Shown here: piece by piece, positions 31,712-44,169 of the stretch
Numbering within the stretch: position 1 is the first letter of the stretch
Layout of the letters: each line of letters starts with the position of its first letter
Source of the DNA: Neonectria sp. B-13
Taxonomy: Eukaryota > Ascomycota > Sordariomycetes > Hypocreales > Nectriaceae
Length of the DNA stretch: 64,000 nucleotides
Assembly (NCBI GenBank): GCA_002682825.1
Contig: NOKP01000001.1
Coordinates: 3,661,296 to 3,725,295, forward strand
Direction of reading: 5' to 3'
The notes under the pieces: model-generated
Database searches by the model: none
Told to the model about the DNA's origin: nothing
The model's input: the letters and a program-made list of their open reading frames with translations, nothing else
Made by a program: the position numbers and the translations under genes

Positions 31712-33887
31712 ATGGTGCCTGGAATCGTTAAATCCGACGAACCAATGGACGAATCTACCAGCCGCGACCGCCAGGAGGCCTGGCCCGACACCTTCGACCC
31801 CCTCGCTTTGTTGAGAAATCAGCCAGAACCTCCTCTAGAATGCCAGGTCTGCATTGTCGGCGCTGGTCCCGCCGGCCTCATGCTGGGCGCCAACTTGACC
31901 CGATACGGCATTAACGTTGAGGTTGTGGATGACCGAGCAGACCAAACACCAGTTGGAAGGTAAAGTCGTCCCGCTCCCCTCGATCCTCAATACCCTGTGC
32001 TGGCCTCGAGAACAAGCCCAATTGACCCTGATGTGTACGCAGAGCCGACGGCCTGCAACCCAAGACGATCGAGACGTTCAGACAGATGCGACTAGCTGAA
32101 TCCTTATTAAAGCGAGGTGTCCGAGTCTTCGACATCGCATTCTGGCGCAGTACAGCCGACGAAACACTCCATAGACTTGGTCGCGAAGTTCATTACCCGC
32201 CCATCATCGACGTCCTCGACCCTTACCTCCTCTTGGTCCACCAGGGCATGGTTGAAGGCCTGTTCATCGATGATATGAAGAAGCGCGGAAAAACCATCCG
32301 TAGAAATATGGCCTTTGAGTCATACAGTGTGTCCGACAGCAAGCTTGGTCCGCTGCAGGTTAACTGCCGCACCAATGTCACTCAGGACAAGCGAGCAGTC
32401 CTCGCACAGTACCTGGTCGGATGTAAATACTGCCCTTCCTCTATACACCCTAGAAACCGCCATGGCTAACCCTTGCATAGGTGACGGTGCTCACTCCAAG
32501 GTCCGTAAGAGCATCCCTGATGTTAAGGCTATTGGTATGTCCCAAGCCGCCATTTGGGGTGTTCTTGACGGCGAGTTGATCACCAACTTCCCCGACATCT
32601 GGTCCAAGACCCTCGTCTACTCCCAGGAGCACGGCTCCATTCTGATTGTTCCCCGAGAGAGGAACATGACCAGGTTTTACATCGAGCTCAAGCCGGCCGG
32701 CGCTAAGAACGACCGCCGTGAGCTGGGTCAGGAGTTTATCATGAGGCGAGCTAAGCAAATCATGGCTCCCTTCGAGCTGGACTGGAAGTACATTGAGTGG
32801 TTTGGCCGATACCAAGTTGGCCAGAGAGTTGCCAGTCGCTTCTCCGACGGCCACCTCCGAGCCTTCCTCGCTGGAGACGCCAGTCACACCCACTCACCCA
32901 AGTCGGCCCAGGGCATGAACACCTCGATGCACGACTCATGGAATCTGTCTTGGAAGCTGAACCTGGCAATTCGAGGCTTGTCCAAGCCTCTTCTGCTGGA
33001 GAGCTATGAAGAAGAACGACGGAAGATCGCCCTTGATTTAGTCAACTTTGACTATGAGCATGCGAACCAGATTGCTGGTGGCGATGCCATTGCCCTGGCT
33101 GAGAACTTCCGTACCAACGTTCGCTTCATCTCCGGAATTGGCGCCGAGTACGCCGAGAGTCCCATCAACCGTGCGGCGCTGGGCACTGCCCAGTTTGTCA
33201 TGGGCGACGCCAAACCTGGTTGCCTTCTCCCCCCTGCCAAGGTCACTCGATATCTCGATTCAAACCCTGTGGATATCCAGCTTGACATCCCCATGCTGGG
33301 GCAGTTCCGCATCTACCTCCTGATGTGGGATGTCCAGCAGTCGGGGCCCTTCTTGGAGACCTTCTGCCAGGCCATCGCTTCCAGCAACTCCTTCATCAGC
33401 CAGCTGTCGGCCGCTGCGAGCACATCTTACGCCAACCAGCCCAGGGCAGTGGACCCCGAAGACGTCTATCTCCGCCCGGAGAGATACACTGCTGTCAGCC
33501 ACTTGTTCACATTTGCTCTGATTAGTAAGTATACTACCGCATCTGTTTGACGACATCTTTTAAGCTAACAATGAATTAGCCACGATGCCAAAGACGGAGA
33601 TTGAACTATCGGATCTCCCGATTCTCTTGCAAGACAGCCGCTGGACGTTCTACCTGGATGACATTCCGGATCAAGACACTCGTGGGTCATTGTGTACCAA
33701 CAAGTGGCTAGGTAGCCTCGGACCCGGCGAAGTCGCCATTGTCAACGTGCGCCCAGACGGTTACGTTGGCTCGATCGGAAGGTGGGACTCGAGCGTCGAC
33801 GACTCAGGTGTCGAGGCTGCTCGATGGCTCGATGAGTACTACGACGGATTCATGCAGATCCCCGGCCAGGACGCCCAGGGGCAATGA
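31712..33887 (+). CDS. FAD-dependent phenol 2-monooxygenase-like hydroxylase
   Basis: Four exons, 31712-31959, 32043-32422, 32481-33524 and 33580-33887, encode 659 aa. The FAD-binding Rossmann motif is CQVCIVGAGPAGLMLGANL near residue 45. After the first intron, GRADGLQPKTIETFRQ continues the family signature. The second intron falls inside VGCDGAHSKVRK, the DG motif binding FAD and NAD(P)H. The GD motif is FLAGDASHTHSPKSAQGMN near residue 390. The last about 200 residues match the thioredoxin-like phenol-hydroxylase dimerisation domain. Such class A flavoprotein hydroxylases add oxygen to phenolic rings and are often used for aromatic catabolism. No ring-cleaving dioxygenase or regulator is next to it, so the substrate is open. 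Confidence 0.92.
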
Positions 33888-34410
33888 TGCGCTTGAAGAT
33901 GGACGACCAGCCCGTGCCCACGCACTTAAACCTGATTGAAGGGTCGGCCGTGACGCCGTAGGGGAGGGACCCCTTTAATGGCGACATCGCTGAGTTTGTA
34001 TATCCGGGAGCACGGAGTTTTTGATACCGAAGTCTTTGCCTATCTCGGCCTGGGCTGGTCTTGGTGAACAAGACGGGGGTGGTTAAACACTATCCTTGAG
34101 CAGTGCGACGGGAAAGAGAAGGACAGACAAGAATCGACGAATCAGAGGAGGAAGAAAGAGAAAGAAATAAAGAGAAAGGGGGAAGGAGGAGCACTCCTAA
34201 CGGGTAGAATGGGGATGGTAATACTGACCTCTCAAAACGGGGATGGCTTGCCCATCCAATGACATGTGGGAAGGCTTAAGCAGCGAGTCCTATCAAATCT
34301 ATTTTATTTGTGATGCCTCTTATTCCCTTGCACTGCCACTGCTCTTTATATACTTATCTATCAAGTTCATCTCCAACAATACCTAGATATGTTTCTCACG
34401 CACCCGATCA
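33888..34410. other. Convergent 3' region
   Basis: About 0.5 kb between the stop codons of the monooxygenase (+) and the F-box gene (-); includes an A/G-rich tract around 34130-34195. No gene seen. Confidence 0.5.
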
Positions 34411-36279
34411 TTAAAACCACACAATCGTGATGTCTCCCTTCGTGTCTTCGCCCACCACCCACCGCTCACTACCGCATATGAACCGCTTGCCCAGTAACTC
34501 GTCCCATAGACCGCCCGGGAACTGCACCTGATCCCCCTTCACCGGTCCATCAACCCGCTTGTGTGTTGCCTCCAGGTCTTCGAGTTCTACGTCGCTCCAC
34601 TCGAATAAATTCAGAAATTCGGCCCGGGTGACGTCCCACCCAGTCCTCCCCCCGCCGTTGTCGCCGCCGGAGGACACCGGGTGGTGGAGGTGGCCGGGGA
34701 TGTCCACGGAGAGAGACCGGAGCTTGAAGCATTGGCGCGCGCTGACACGAACACCTGCTGCGAGGTCGTGCACTTCGGACACGGTGACGAACGGGAAGTC
34801 ATCGTGTCTCCAGCAAGGCACGCGGCCCGGCGAGGCTTCCTCAACGTTGTCGGTCATGTGGCTCCAGCACGAGGCGCGCGAGCTACCGAGGTCACTGCTG
34901 CCACCGGCATTGCACTCGTCGAGGCTACGCGGGCCGCTGCCCAGAAGGGGAATGCCCGTGGTCCGCACCCGGTGCAGACGCGGCGGTGCTAGGGAGCTGT
35001 GTGGTCCCGCCGCCCACCGGTGCGTCTCCTCGATCACGTAGACGTGCCCGCACGCTGCCTGTGATTCCGTATCCCATGTTGTAGCGTCGAGCGCCAGCCC
35101 CCGGAGCGACGGCGTGTCCCGCTGACCGACGCCCCATGCCCCTAGCTCGGCGTTTCCTAGCCGGAGGACCATCCGCGGACCGGCACCGGTGTGCTGCGGA
35201 GCTAAGCGGCCCGGAGCCCCACCGATCGGTGCGGGGCCGAGCTCCCATACAATGAGCCGCTCGAGGGGATCGTCCTCGCCCCACGGCGAGCGCGTCGGCT
35301 GCCAGATGTATACGGCGTAGTGCGTGCGGTTGTGCGCGGAGAAGAAGCGGTCCTGGTGGCTGAGTAGCATGCCGAGGTGGGGGAGCTCCCACTCGGCGCG
35401 GCGGGCGAACGACCACTCGCGGCGGGGAGGCTCCACGGCGTCCCGGCGCGGGAGGAGGGCGGCTGGGCCGTGGTGGAGGACATCGTAGGCTGTTGCGTAG
35501 TGGCGACGGAGTGTTTTGGCAGCGTTGACGGGATGTGAGCCGTGTGCTTCGCACCACTCGATGAGAAGAACGCTGTCATGTAGCCGGACCCGCCGGATGA
35601 CTTTGTTAGATGTATCAAAGGGCACAGCGAACTCCCTTCCCGTCTCAAGATCCCGGGCTCGATATCCCGGTGGTTCTGTAGACGACTTCGGGGGCGCAGA
35701 AGGATAGATCAGCAGCCCGTCGTCGGGCGCAAATGTCCACACTGTGTCCCAGGACTGGAACTCGGCCGACCTGCCACCCAGCTTGAGGAACCGATTCCAC
35801 GGCGCCACGCCCCAGAACAGCGCAGTTCCGGAGTTGAGTGTCGGCACCTTTGTCACCATCCACGGCCGCGCAGCCCTGAGGTGGAAGTACCGCCGCGCGA
35901 GATGCGCATACACGGCCGCCCAGTCCGTGTCCTCGAGATCGCGCACATGAGGGTGGTTCCCTTGGCCTGCGAGCCACCGGCGCAGGATCCGGGCCTCCCG
36001 GGAGCGGGGGAAGTCCCCGAGTATGAGGCTGATGGTGAGGTCCGGGCGGGTGAGAGCGCGGCGCAGGCCGGAGGAGACCTGCCGGCAGCGGAGGGTGTCG
36101 ACAGGATCGAGGAGGAGCACGATGTCAAGGAATACGGTGAAGGGCAGATCGGTCAGACTCATACTTGCATCTTCTTGTGTGCCGGATGCAGCAGCGGGAG
36201 CTGGTTGCGATGACGTGCGAGGGTGCACCTTCAGCCGGGAGCGCAATGGCTGTATGTAGGTAATCCATGCTGACGACAT
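34411..36279 (-). CDS. F-box-domain protein
   Basis: A single exon encodes 622 aa. Residues about 40-85 form an F-box: SMSLTDLPFTVFLDIVLLLD, then PVDTLRCRQVSSGLRRAL. The long C-terminal part is Trp- and His-rich with short beta-type blocks (WRHDDFPFVTVSEVHDLAAG, GERWVVGEDTKGDITIVWF-like end) but no repeat I can name. F-box proteins recruit substrates to SCF (Skp1-Cul1) ubiquitin ligases; the large fungal set is mostly uncharacterised. GC content is high at codon third positions. The ATG at 36279 gives about 40 basic residues before the F-box; an internal ATG at about residue 39 is an alternative start. Confidence 0.85.
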   Translation of the reverse strand: MSSAWITYIQPLRSRLKVHPRTSSQPAPAAASGTQEDASMSLTDLPFTVFLDIVLLLDPVDTLRCRQVSSGLRRALTRPDLTISLILGDFPRSREARILRRWLAGQGNHPHVRDLEDTDWAAVYAHLARRYFHLRAARPWMVTKVPTLNSGTALFWGVAPWNRFLKLGGRSAEFQSWDTVWTFAPDDGLLIYPSAPPKSSTEPPGYRARDLETGREFAVPFDTSNKVIRRVRLHDSVLLIEWCEAHGSHPVNAAKTLRRHYATAYDVLHHGPAALLPRRDAVEPPRREWSFARRAEWELPHLGMLLSHQDRFFSAHNRTHYAVYIWQPTRSPWGEDDPLERLIVWELGPAPIGGAPGRLAPQHTGAGPRMVLRLGNAELGAWGVGQRDTPSLRGLALDATTWDTESQAACGHVYVIEETHRWAAGPHSSLAPPRLHRVRTTGIPLLGSGPRSLDECNAGGSSDLGSSRASCWSHMTDNVEEASPGRVPCWRHDDFPFVTVSEVHDLAAGVRVSARQCFKLRSLSVDIPGHLHHPVSSGGDNGGGRTGWDVTRAEFLNLFEWSDVELEDLEATHKRVDGPVKGDQVQFPGGLWDELLGKRFICGSERWVVGEDTKGDITIVWF

Positions 36280-37969
36280 CTGCTCCCCGTATGGTCTGAC
36301 AGCGAAGAGTAGCAGCGTCCGTCCGGACGGTTCGCGGAGTGAGAGGGCATTTTATGTATTAGAAGAAGCCCCTATTGCGAGTGCCAGCTGAACAGCGATT
36401 GTTGCCTCCTGGGGAAGAGGCGTCAAGCGTTTGCGGTTTGTTGGTATTGCACAGACTAACAGCAAGCCCTCTGCAAACTAGCATGGCCGCACTCTGCATT
36501 TCTGCAAGGCCAAGGGGCTCAAACCACGGCACAGATCGTCCGAGACTCTGTCCATGGGTTTGTGGCGTATTGTGGGAGGTTTTGTGTACACACGATAGGA
36601 ATTTATTTGTCTTTGTCCTCGGCCGTGTAAGCGAATTGAGTGGCTGATGCATTTTTGGTCTTGGGACCACTGGGCGTTTCATTCACAGGTAGGCTATTGT
36701 GCACATATAGAGCCATCAATCGAGTATTCACATGACTAGTGAATAAAACCTAAGTTTCAATACAAGACTCGGTCTAGCCCGCAATCACGATTCTGTTTAT
36801 CTGAGCTGCTCTCTGATCGAGGACATAACATGTGGTTTAGAACACATCACTCAATTGGATTGATCGCCATCATCAAGGTCGCCGGCGAGCCTGGATATGC
36901 GACGCGACGACGCTTTCTCCCCATCGACGATGTTGCGTCGAAGTCGCAACTACTATTAGCATCTTGGTCGAAACGGCATATAAGAGCGAGCTGAAAACAT
37001 GGTTACCGATGGAAAGGGCGCTTGGTAACACCCGAACCTGGAGTACGCTACATGTAATATGAGTGTCGTATTGGCTTTATTGAACTCAGGACGCATGCAG
37101 CTAACAACAACTCATTTCTGCGTAACTTATATCATTCGTCGCCTCGTCCATAAACATGCACATTCCACCAGAGGGCGGTTTGTGGCTGACCTAGACTTGC
37201 ATGTAAGTGGAGAGTCCCTACAGCGAGCCTTGTGTTACTGAAATGAGGAAATCAACCAAGGTACAGGTGAAAAAATGAAGAGGGAGGTTGGAGGGCCAGC
37301 TAAAGATAGGGGAGCCGAGCGAAAGATAACCGCAACGATTCCTCATTGAAGACGCAAATGTGGATAATTGCACTCCTGTCTCTGTGCTGACTGTTAGGCA
37401 CGTAGGGAAAATAGAAGGCAGAGTAATATGATGAATAAAGAGATACAGTGAACACACAATAGGAGCATGTAGGTAGCAACGGTAGCTGCGTAGCTAGCTA
37501 GCGGCGGTGGTGATAAGTCTCTCTGGCGATGATGTACGTGTACGTGGGAAGCTAGCTAATGGCTCTTGACGGTATCGTATCTCATCTGACTTTATTGTGA
37601 ACAGACACGCACCCCTGCAGGTACCTGTATTATTATGAATATAAATAACTGCTAATCTATGTGCCTTTTTGTTCGTGTCATCCGCATTCTTCCCAAGCCC
37701 ATAGGTAGATGCCACGAATAGATAGCCCTTTACAGCTTTCGGGTACTTTGGGTCGAATCATCGCACCTATTTATATGTGGAAGCCATCAATGACAAAGGT
37801 CGGGCCAGACTAATGCCGCAAGGAGGGTCTGTGGGGGACAAGTCAGAATGAAGAGCTGGTGCTTTGGCTGCCAATTGACCTGACAGGCCGGCCGAGAGTA
37901 CGCTGGCGAATCAGGGCCGCTGCTTGCTCTAGACTCCCGTCCCGAACTCATGCATGGGGCATCTGCATG
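36280..37969. other. Intergenic, AT-richer, no supported gene
   Basis: About 1.7 kb with many short frames on both strands and no domain. Composition is AT-richer than the genes around it, so it may hold decayed repeats. Confidence 0.5.
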
Positions 37970-38155
37970 GAGTCTTACTACTCTAGGGACACGAACAACT
38001 GTTGCTAATGGCACGGATAAAATCTATAGCCTAAGGGCTAATACATGAGGTATCAAATCACTAAAGTCTTTGGTTTTAGGTATGCACTTAGTTTTAGACA
38101 TATGTTTATTCATGCCGTTATCCAAAGTTGTTCGTGTCCCTCCCTAGCAACACTC
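37970..38155. repeat. MITE-like inverted repeat, 186 bp
   Basis: The ends are imperfect inverted repeats of about 45 bp. The left arm (37970-38020) contains CTAGGGACACGAACAACT and the right arm (38107-38155), read on the minus strand, contains GGGACACGAACAACTTTGG, with matching GAGT(C/G)TT outer and GGCA-ATAA inner blocks. The centre is AT-rich and non-coding. A related single end lies at 43998-44040. The size and structure fit a MITE, but I could not define target-site duplications. Confidence 0.55.
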
Positions 38156-38810
38156 TCTCTGCGTGCGAGCCAAAGCTCCGGACGATAGGTGGCATCTAGG
38201 AGCAAGGACATATATCCCGAATAGCCGGGCCATCTCCCATTGTGCATTGTGCATTGTGCAAATGCCAAGCGGCGCCTTTCCGCACAGGATTTCCCAATCG
38301 AGCCAAGCCCTCGGCATCGCGACGCTGAATGTGCCAGGTGTGCAACAATGGCCGTGGCCGTCTTCTCGAGACTTCCATGGCCGCCCGCCCCGGCATGTAC
38401 TTTGTACACAATAGGTGGTTCCATCGTACCTACATTCGGAACTGCTGGCGCCCGGCCCCCGCACTATCATATAAGCTCCCTGAAATTTCGGGGCCCTGAG
38501 CTTCTGAGCTTCTACGTGTCCTCAACACTGGTCAGCGAGCTCTCCACTCTTCTAAAGACGCCACCTCTCGTTTCCAGATTTCCCGGCCAACCTCACTCTT
38601 AGGATTCTTGTCCTCGAGCGTTGAGAATAACTGCTGCATCTCCTCCATCATCTTCGCCTTCGCCTTCGTCATCGGCGCATCACCACATCTTGTTCTCCTT
38701 CCTCCTCTACCCGTCTTCTCGCTCAATCCGCGCCCACCTGCGTTGCGCGCTGGGTCAACGTCGCAAACTTTGAACTTCAACAGAGCTTCTTCCCCCAGAC
38801 CTCCATCACC
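38156..38810. other. Promoter and leader of the calnexin gene
   Basis: About 0.65 kb without a gene. The last 150 bp are pyrimidine-rich, as is typical before highly expressed fungal genes. Confidence 0.5.
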
Positions 38811-40722
38811 ATGAAGCTTAACGCTGCTACCGCTGCCATGTCGGCGGCTCTGCTCGCCGGCAGTGTCTATGCCGAGGACGTTGCTGAGGACGCCTCGCCG
38901 GCTATTCCTGAGCTGTCGACCTTCACTGTAAGTTTGATGCGATTCCCCAGTACCTCTCCGCGCCATGCGCGGAGCTCCCCAGGCCGAGACAAACATCAAT
39001 TGGATGCTGACGACTTGTCCAACAGCCCACCGTCCTCAAGGCCGACTTTCTTGAGCAGTTCACCGACGACTGGGACCAGCGATGGAAGCCCTCCCACGCG
39101 AAGAAGGATCCCGCCGGCTCCGACAAAGATGAGGAATGGGCCTACGTCGGCGAGTGGTCCGTCGAGGAACCCGTCAAGTTTAAGGGAATCAAGGGAGACA
39201 AGGGTCTTGTTGTCAAGAACCCTGCTGCTCACCACGCCATCTCGGCCAAGTTCCCCAAGCAAATCGACAACAAGGGCAAGACCCTCGTTGTTCAGTACGA
39301 GGTTAAGCTTCAGAGTAAGATTTCTCAGTCCCGACGATGTACAGTAAGACTGTACGCTGACAATTCCCTCCTCTAGATGGCCTCGAGTGTGGCGGTGCCT
39401 ACTTGAAGCTCCTCCGGGACAACAAGGCCCTTCACCAGGAGGAGTTTGCCAACACGACTCCCTACGTCATCATGTTCGGTCCCGACAAGTGTGGCCACAC
39501 CAACAAGGTTCACTTCATCTTCAACCACAAGAACCCCAAGACCGGCGAGTATGAGGAGAAGCACCTCAGCGCTCCTCCCACTGCCAAGATTGTCAAGACG
39601 ACCGAGCTCTACACTCTCATCGTCAACCCCGACAACACCTACATCATCAAGCAGAATGGTGAGGAAGTCAAGGCCGGCAGCCTCCTGGAGGACTTCGCCC
39701 CCGCTGTCAACCCTCCCCAGGAGATTGAGGATCCCGATGACACCAAGCCCGAGGATTGGGTTGACGAGGCTCGCATCCCCGACCCTGAGGCTTCCAAGCC
39801 CGAGGACTGGGACGAGGATGCCCCTTACGACATTGTCGACGAGGACGCCACCAAGCCCGAGGACTGGCTCGAGGATGAGCCCATCACCGTCGCTGACCCT
39901 GAGGCCGTGAAGCCCGAGGACTGGGATGACGAGGAGGATGGCGACTTTGTCGCTCCTACTGTCCCCAACCCCAAGTGCGCTGACGTCTCCGGATGTGGCC
40001 CCTGGACGAAGCCCCTGAAGAAGAACCCCGAGTACAAGGGCGTGTGGAGCGCGCCTCTGGTTGAGAACCCCGAGTACAAGGGAGTCTGGGCTCCTCGCAA
40101 GATCCCGAACCCCGACTACTTTGAGGACAAGACCCCTGCCAACTTTGAACCCATGGGAGCTGTAAGTTGACACCTCTCTGCAAACATTTCACCTGGAACG
40201 ATACTAATTGCTCGATAGATTGGCTTCGAGATCTGGACCATGCAGAGCGATATCCTCTTTGACAACATTTACATCGGCCACTCCGTTGAGGACGCCGAGA
40301 AGCTGGCCGAGGAGACCTTCAAGATCAAGCAGCCCGTTGAGAAGGCTCTGGCCGACGCTGACAAGCCCAAGGCTTCCGACAAGATCAACTCTCCTTTTGA
40401 CCTCAAGTTCACCGATGACCCCGTTCTGTACGTCAAGGAGAAGTTTGAGCTTTTCGTCACCATTGCCCAGAAGGACCCCCTCCAGGCTATCCAGTTCGTG
40501 CCTGAGGTTGCTGCCGGTATCGGTGCTCTCCTCGTTTCGCTGGTTGCCATCATCGCGGCCCTTATTGGACTCGGCGGCTCTTCGCCCGCTGTCCAGAAGG
40601 CTGCCGGCAAGGCTAAGGGCAAGGTCGAAGAGGTCAAGGACAAGGTGGCTGAGGCTACGACCACTGGCGCTGAGAAGGCCAAGGGTGAGGCCACCAAGCG
40701 CACCACCCGCAGCCAGTCGTAA
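38811..40722 (+). CDS. Calnexin, ER lectin chaperone
   Basis: Four exons, 38811-38927, 39026-39314, 39377-40161 and 40219-40722, encode 564 aa. A signal peptide ([21 protein letters not shown]) leads into the lectin globular domain, with the conserved CGGAYLKLL and [17 protein letters not shown]. The Pro-rich arm at about residues 250-400 has four KPEDW motif-1 repeats and then motif-2 repeats ([23 protein letters not shown]). [17 protein letters not shown] closes the lectin domain. One membrane span (about residues 497-517, [20 protein letters not shown]) is followed by a Lys/Ala-rich cytosolic tail ending KRTTRSQS. Calnexin holds monoglucosylated glycoproteins in the ER during folding. Confidence 0.97.
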
Positions 40723-41605
40723 AGGAGAGACCTGGATAGGAGCTGTTTGATTTGAAAGCGCAGCAGGACGGCGAAAGCCGTATCCAACAAAAAGCACAAA
40801 AAAGCACACAAAAAAAAGGACAAAGCCCCAGAAGGGGAATACCAATTTCGATTTTACTGGGTTTCAAAATGAAGCAGCAAGAGCAGCAGTAGTGTCCACA
40901 TGATTGCACCTCGTGGAAGTTCAGCGGCCATGGACCCTGGGGCTGCTGTGGCGAGATTTGAGAACAAGGCGCAGGCATGTATTTCGAAGCTCAAGTTTCC
41001 GCACGTAGTTTTCTCCTCGGTACTTCGTACGTAGCTATCTTAAGAGCAAAATGATCAATCAACACAAGAACCAATCTAGCCAACCAATCCCCTCCAGGTT
41101 TGGAGTCAGATTTGTGTAGCCGCGGTTATGGTCTTATGTGTGTTCTGTTCTTGTGCCGCGACGATTGGACCGGCACATTACGTACGAAAGACAAGTACAA
41201 TCATCCACTGTACAGTACATGTGCGACTCGCTAGAAACCAGGATGCAACGGGGAGGTGAAGTGAGAACACTGATAAGGGACCATGTACTGTGGAGACTCC
41301 AGTTAGTACAGTTACTCGATGGGATCAAGATGCGAGGGCCGGAGTCCGTCGTTGGCTAATGTTTTCCCTTTGGCCTCGGCCATCCATTGAGCGCGTCGTT
41401 CGGGGCTGTCGGCATAGACGGCAAACGGCGGCATCGGCACAGGAATCGGGGAAGGCGCACGTCGACTTACAAGTTACCCCACACTTTGGGCAAGAGCTCC
41501 CCCTCCAGATGGGGATGGCCGCAAGGTGTCATGGGTGCAACTTTGGCTGGGACGGCCTTATCGCTACACCTCCGCCTCATCTTCCGGTTACCGGCCCGGC
41601 TTTTG
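40723..41605. other. Intergenic between calnexin and MMSDH genes
   Basis: About 0.9 kb. It has an A-rich run at about 40790-40820 (3' end of calnexin) and a GTACTTCGTACGTA motif near 41020. No gene seen. Confidence 0.5.
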
Positions 41606-41612
41606 TATAAAA
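41606..41612 (+). promoter_or_regulatory. TATA box of the MMSDH gene
   Basis: TATAAAA about 206 bp before the ATG, followed by a CT-rich leader at 41740-41800. Confidence 0.45.
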
Positions 41613-41817
41613 GCATTGAGGCGCTGCATGTCTTGGGTTAAGTAGTTTGTGGTATCGTCGAGTTTCTGGCGGGGTCAATCGTGCCCACTATCCATCCCCA
41701 GACCGTCCGTATCAGGGACTTGCCCCCTCAATTGCTTCTTCCTCTCTTCCTCCCTCTTGTCCTTCCTCCTCTTGTCCTTCCTCCCTCAAGGATATTCATC
41801 TCTCCGCCGTCAACACA

Positions 41818-43605
41818 ATGCGTCGCCTCATTACCCGTGGCCTCAGTGCCGGCGGTCGCGCCCCGGCTTCGTCCCGGGCCCTCTCCACCTCGCGCTCCTC
41901 CATCATCGCCTCTTCTTCCAGGATGACGTCCAACAGCGGCCCCTCCTTCATCGCCGCCCGCCGGTTACATGCCACAGCCCAGCAGCTACAGTCCTCTCCT
42001 GCGCTGGCGTCGACGGCCACCAGCTACCCGACGACCCACGAGAAGATCGCGGCCGTCGAGGACACGCCCTACTTCATCAACAACAAGTTCGTCAACTCCA
42101 CCACCGACCAGTTCATCGACCTGCGCGACCCGGCCACCAACAACCTCGTTACGCGCGTTCCCCAGATGACCGATGCCGAGATGAAGGCCGCCGTCGCCAG
42201 TGCCCAGAAGGCCTACGAGTCGTGGCGCAACACTACCGTCCTGTCCCGCCAGCAGATCATGTTCCGTTTCGTTCACCTCATCCGCGAGAACTGGGACCGA
42301 CTGGCTGCCAGCATCACCCTCGAGCAGGGCAAGACCTTTGCTGATGCTCGTGGCGATGTCCTGCGCGGTCTGCAGGTTGCTGAGGCTGCCGTTGGCGCCC
42401 CCGAGCTGCTCAAGGGCGAGGTCCTCGAGGTGTCCAAGGACATGGAGACCCGAACCTACCGTGAGCCATTGGGCGTTGTTGCTGCCATCTGCCCCTTCAG
42501 TGAGTATCCCCGACCGACGAAAGGATACCAAGAAGCTGACTAAAGTGTAGACTTCCCTGCCATGATCCCCTTGTGGTGTATCCCTATTGCCACCATCACC
42601 GGTAACACTCTGATCCTCAAGCCTTCAGAGCGCGACCCTGGCGCTGCCATGATCCTTGCCGAGCTCGTTCAAAAGGCTGGCTTCCCTGAGGGCGTGGTCA
42701 ACGTTATCCATGGTGCCCACCGCGCTGTTGATTTTATCCTTGATGAGCCTGCCATCAAGGCCATCAGCTTCGTCGGTGGCAACAAGGCCGGCGAGTACAT
42801 CTTCAGCCGCGGCTCCGCCAACGGCAAGCGAGTCCAGGCCAACTTGGGCGCCAAGAACCACGCCGCCGTTCTTCCTGATGCGAATAAGAACCACTTTCTC
42901 AACAGCGTCGTCGGTGCTGCCTTTGGCGCGGCTGGTCAGCGCTGCATGGCCCTGAGCACCCTCGTCATGGTTGGCGAGACCAAGGAGTGGCTCTCTGAAG
43001 TTGCGGATCGAGCCAGAGAGCTCAAGGTTGATGGTGGCTTTGAAGAGGGTACCGATGTCGGTCCCGTCATTTCTCCCCAAAGCAAGGAGCGCATCGAGGC
43101 CCTCATCGCCACCGCCGAGAAGGAGGGCGCCACCATCCTCCTCGACGGTCGTGGTTTCACACCTAGCAAGTACCCCAACGGTAACTGGGTCGGTCCCACC
43201 ATCATCTCCAACGTCACTCCTGAGATGACCTGCTACAAGGAGGAAATCTTCGGCCCCGTTCTCGTTTGCCTCAACGTTGATACCCTCGATGACGCGATTG
43301 ACCTCATCAACAAGAACGAGTACGGTAACGGAACCGCAATCTTCACACGGTCCGGCGCCACGGCCGAGACGTACCGCAAGAACATCGAGGCCGGCCAGGT
43401 GGGTATCAACGTCCCCATCCCCGTGCCACTGCCCATGTTCTCCTTCACCGGCAACAAGAAGAGTGTTGCTGGTGGTGGTGCCAGCACATTCTATGGCAAG
43501 CCCGGCATCAACTTCCACACGCAGCTGAAGACGGTGACGTCCCATTGGCAGAGTGCTGATGCGGTGGCTAAGAAGGCTTCTGTGCACATGCCCACGATGC
43601 AATGA
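41818..43605 (+). CDS. Methylmalonate-semialdehyde dehydrogenase (acylating), mitochondrial
   Basis: Two exons, 41818-42499 and 42551-43605, encode 578 aa. The first about 65 residues are Arg/Ser/Ala-rich and free of acidic residues, a clear mitochondrial presequence. [20 protein letters not shown] opens the aldehyde dehydrogenase fold. Across the intron the sequence reads [17 protein letters not shown], diagnostic for the ALDH6/MMSDH family. The catalytic Cys359 is in [11 protein letters not shown], and [18 protein letters not shown] near the end is also family-typical. The enzyme converts methylmalonate and malonate semialdehydes to propionyl- and acetyl-CoA in valine, thymine and inositol breakdown. 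ATG 41818 is the first Met that yields the presequence. Confidence 0.96.
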
Positions 43606-43997
43606 AGAAGGCAAGGACAAATAGTACTACGCGCCGCAGATCTCTTTAGACGCTTGGCACGAGGAAGAAGGATAGGATCGTCGTTGGTTGGACGATGGGA
43701 CAAAATGATGTTATGTGGACTGAACTGAGTTGTCTGACAACCCCAAAATTGGTCAAGGAGCACCATGTATTCAGGGTTTCGTTTAAGATAGCACTGCCTT
43801 CGTTAGTACGGCGAGGATCAATGTAATGGATCATTACACATGTTCACAGCCTGTGTTGAGGCAAAATGGGCTATTGGTTCTTTCGGATACTTGGGCCTGT
43901 CGACGATACTTCGGGTTGTTCCCGATAGTTGAAGTAGATACTTATCGGCTTAATGAGTACCAGGATAACGAATCAGGGATAAGACCTTTGCTGCAAT
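43606..43997. other. 3' flank of MMSDH, start of repeat-rich island
   Basis: About 0.4 kb without a gene. Composition drifts to AT-rich from about 43750 onward. Confidence 0.5.
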
Positions 43998-44040
43998 GAG
44001 TCTTGCTAGGGGCACGAACAACTTTTGGCACAGTGGCATT
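43998..44040 (+). repeat. Single copy related to the MITE-like terminal repeat
   Basis: GAGTCTTGCTAGGGGCACGA and the following ACAACTTTTGG match the ends of the inverted repeat at 37970-38155. I found no second arm nearby, so it is a fragment or a solo end. Confidence 0.45.
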
Positions 44041-44169
44041 AGTCAGTTCGCTGTTCGTTGATAGCCATTGACCAGTGTAGCTGCCTCCCGATTCAGCTTG
44101 ACATTCTTCTGAGACCATGGACACGTCAACGGATAGCCAGGACTACAAGTGTAGACAGCTGGCCACCTA

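Noticed and set aside
31712..36279. Aromatic catabolism or secondary-metabolite cluster around the monooxygenase
   Set aside because: Neighbours are an F-box gene and an SDR several kb away; no synthase, transporter, dioxygenase or pathway regulator is present.
42625..43620. 331-codon minus-strand frame opposite the dehydrogenase
   Set aside because: Antisense shadow of a highly codon-biased gene.
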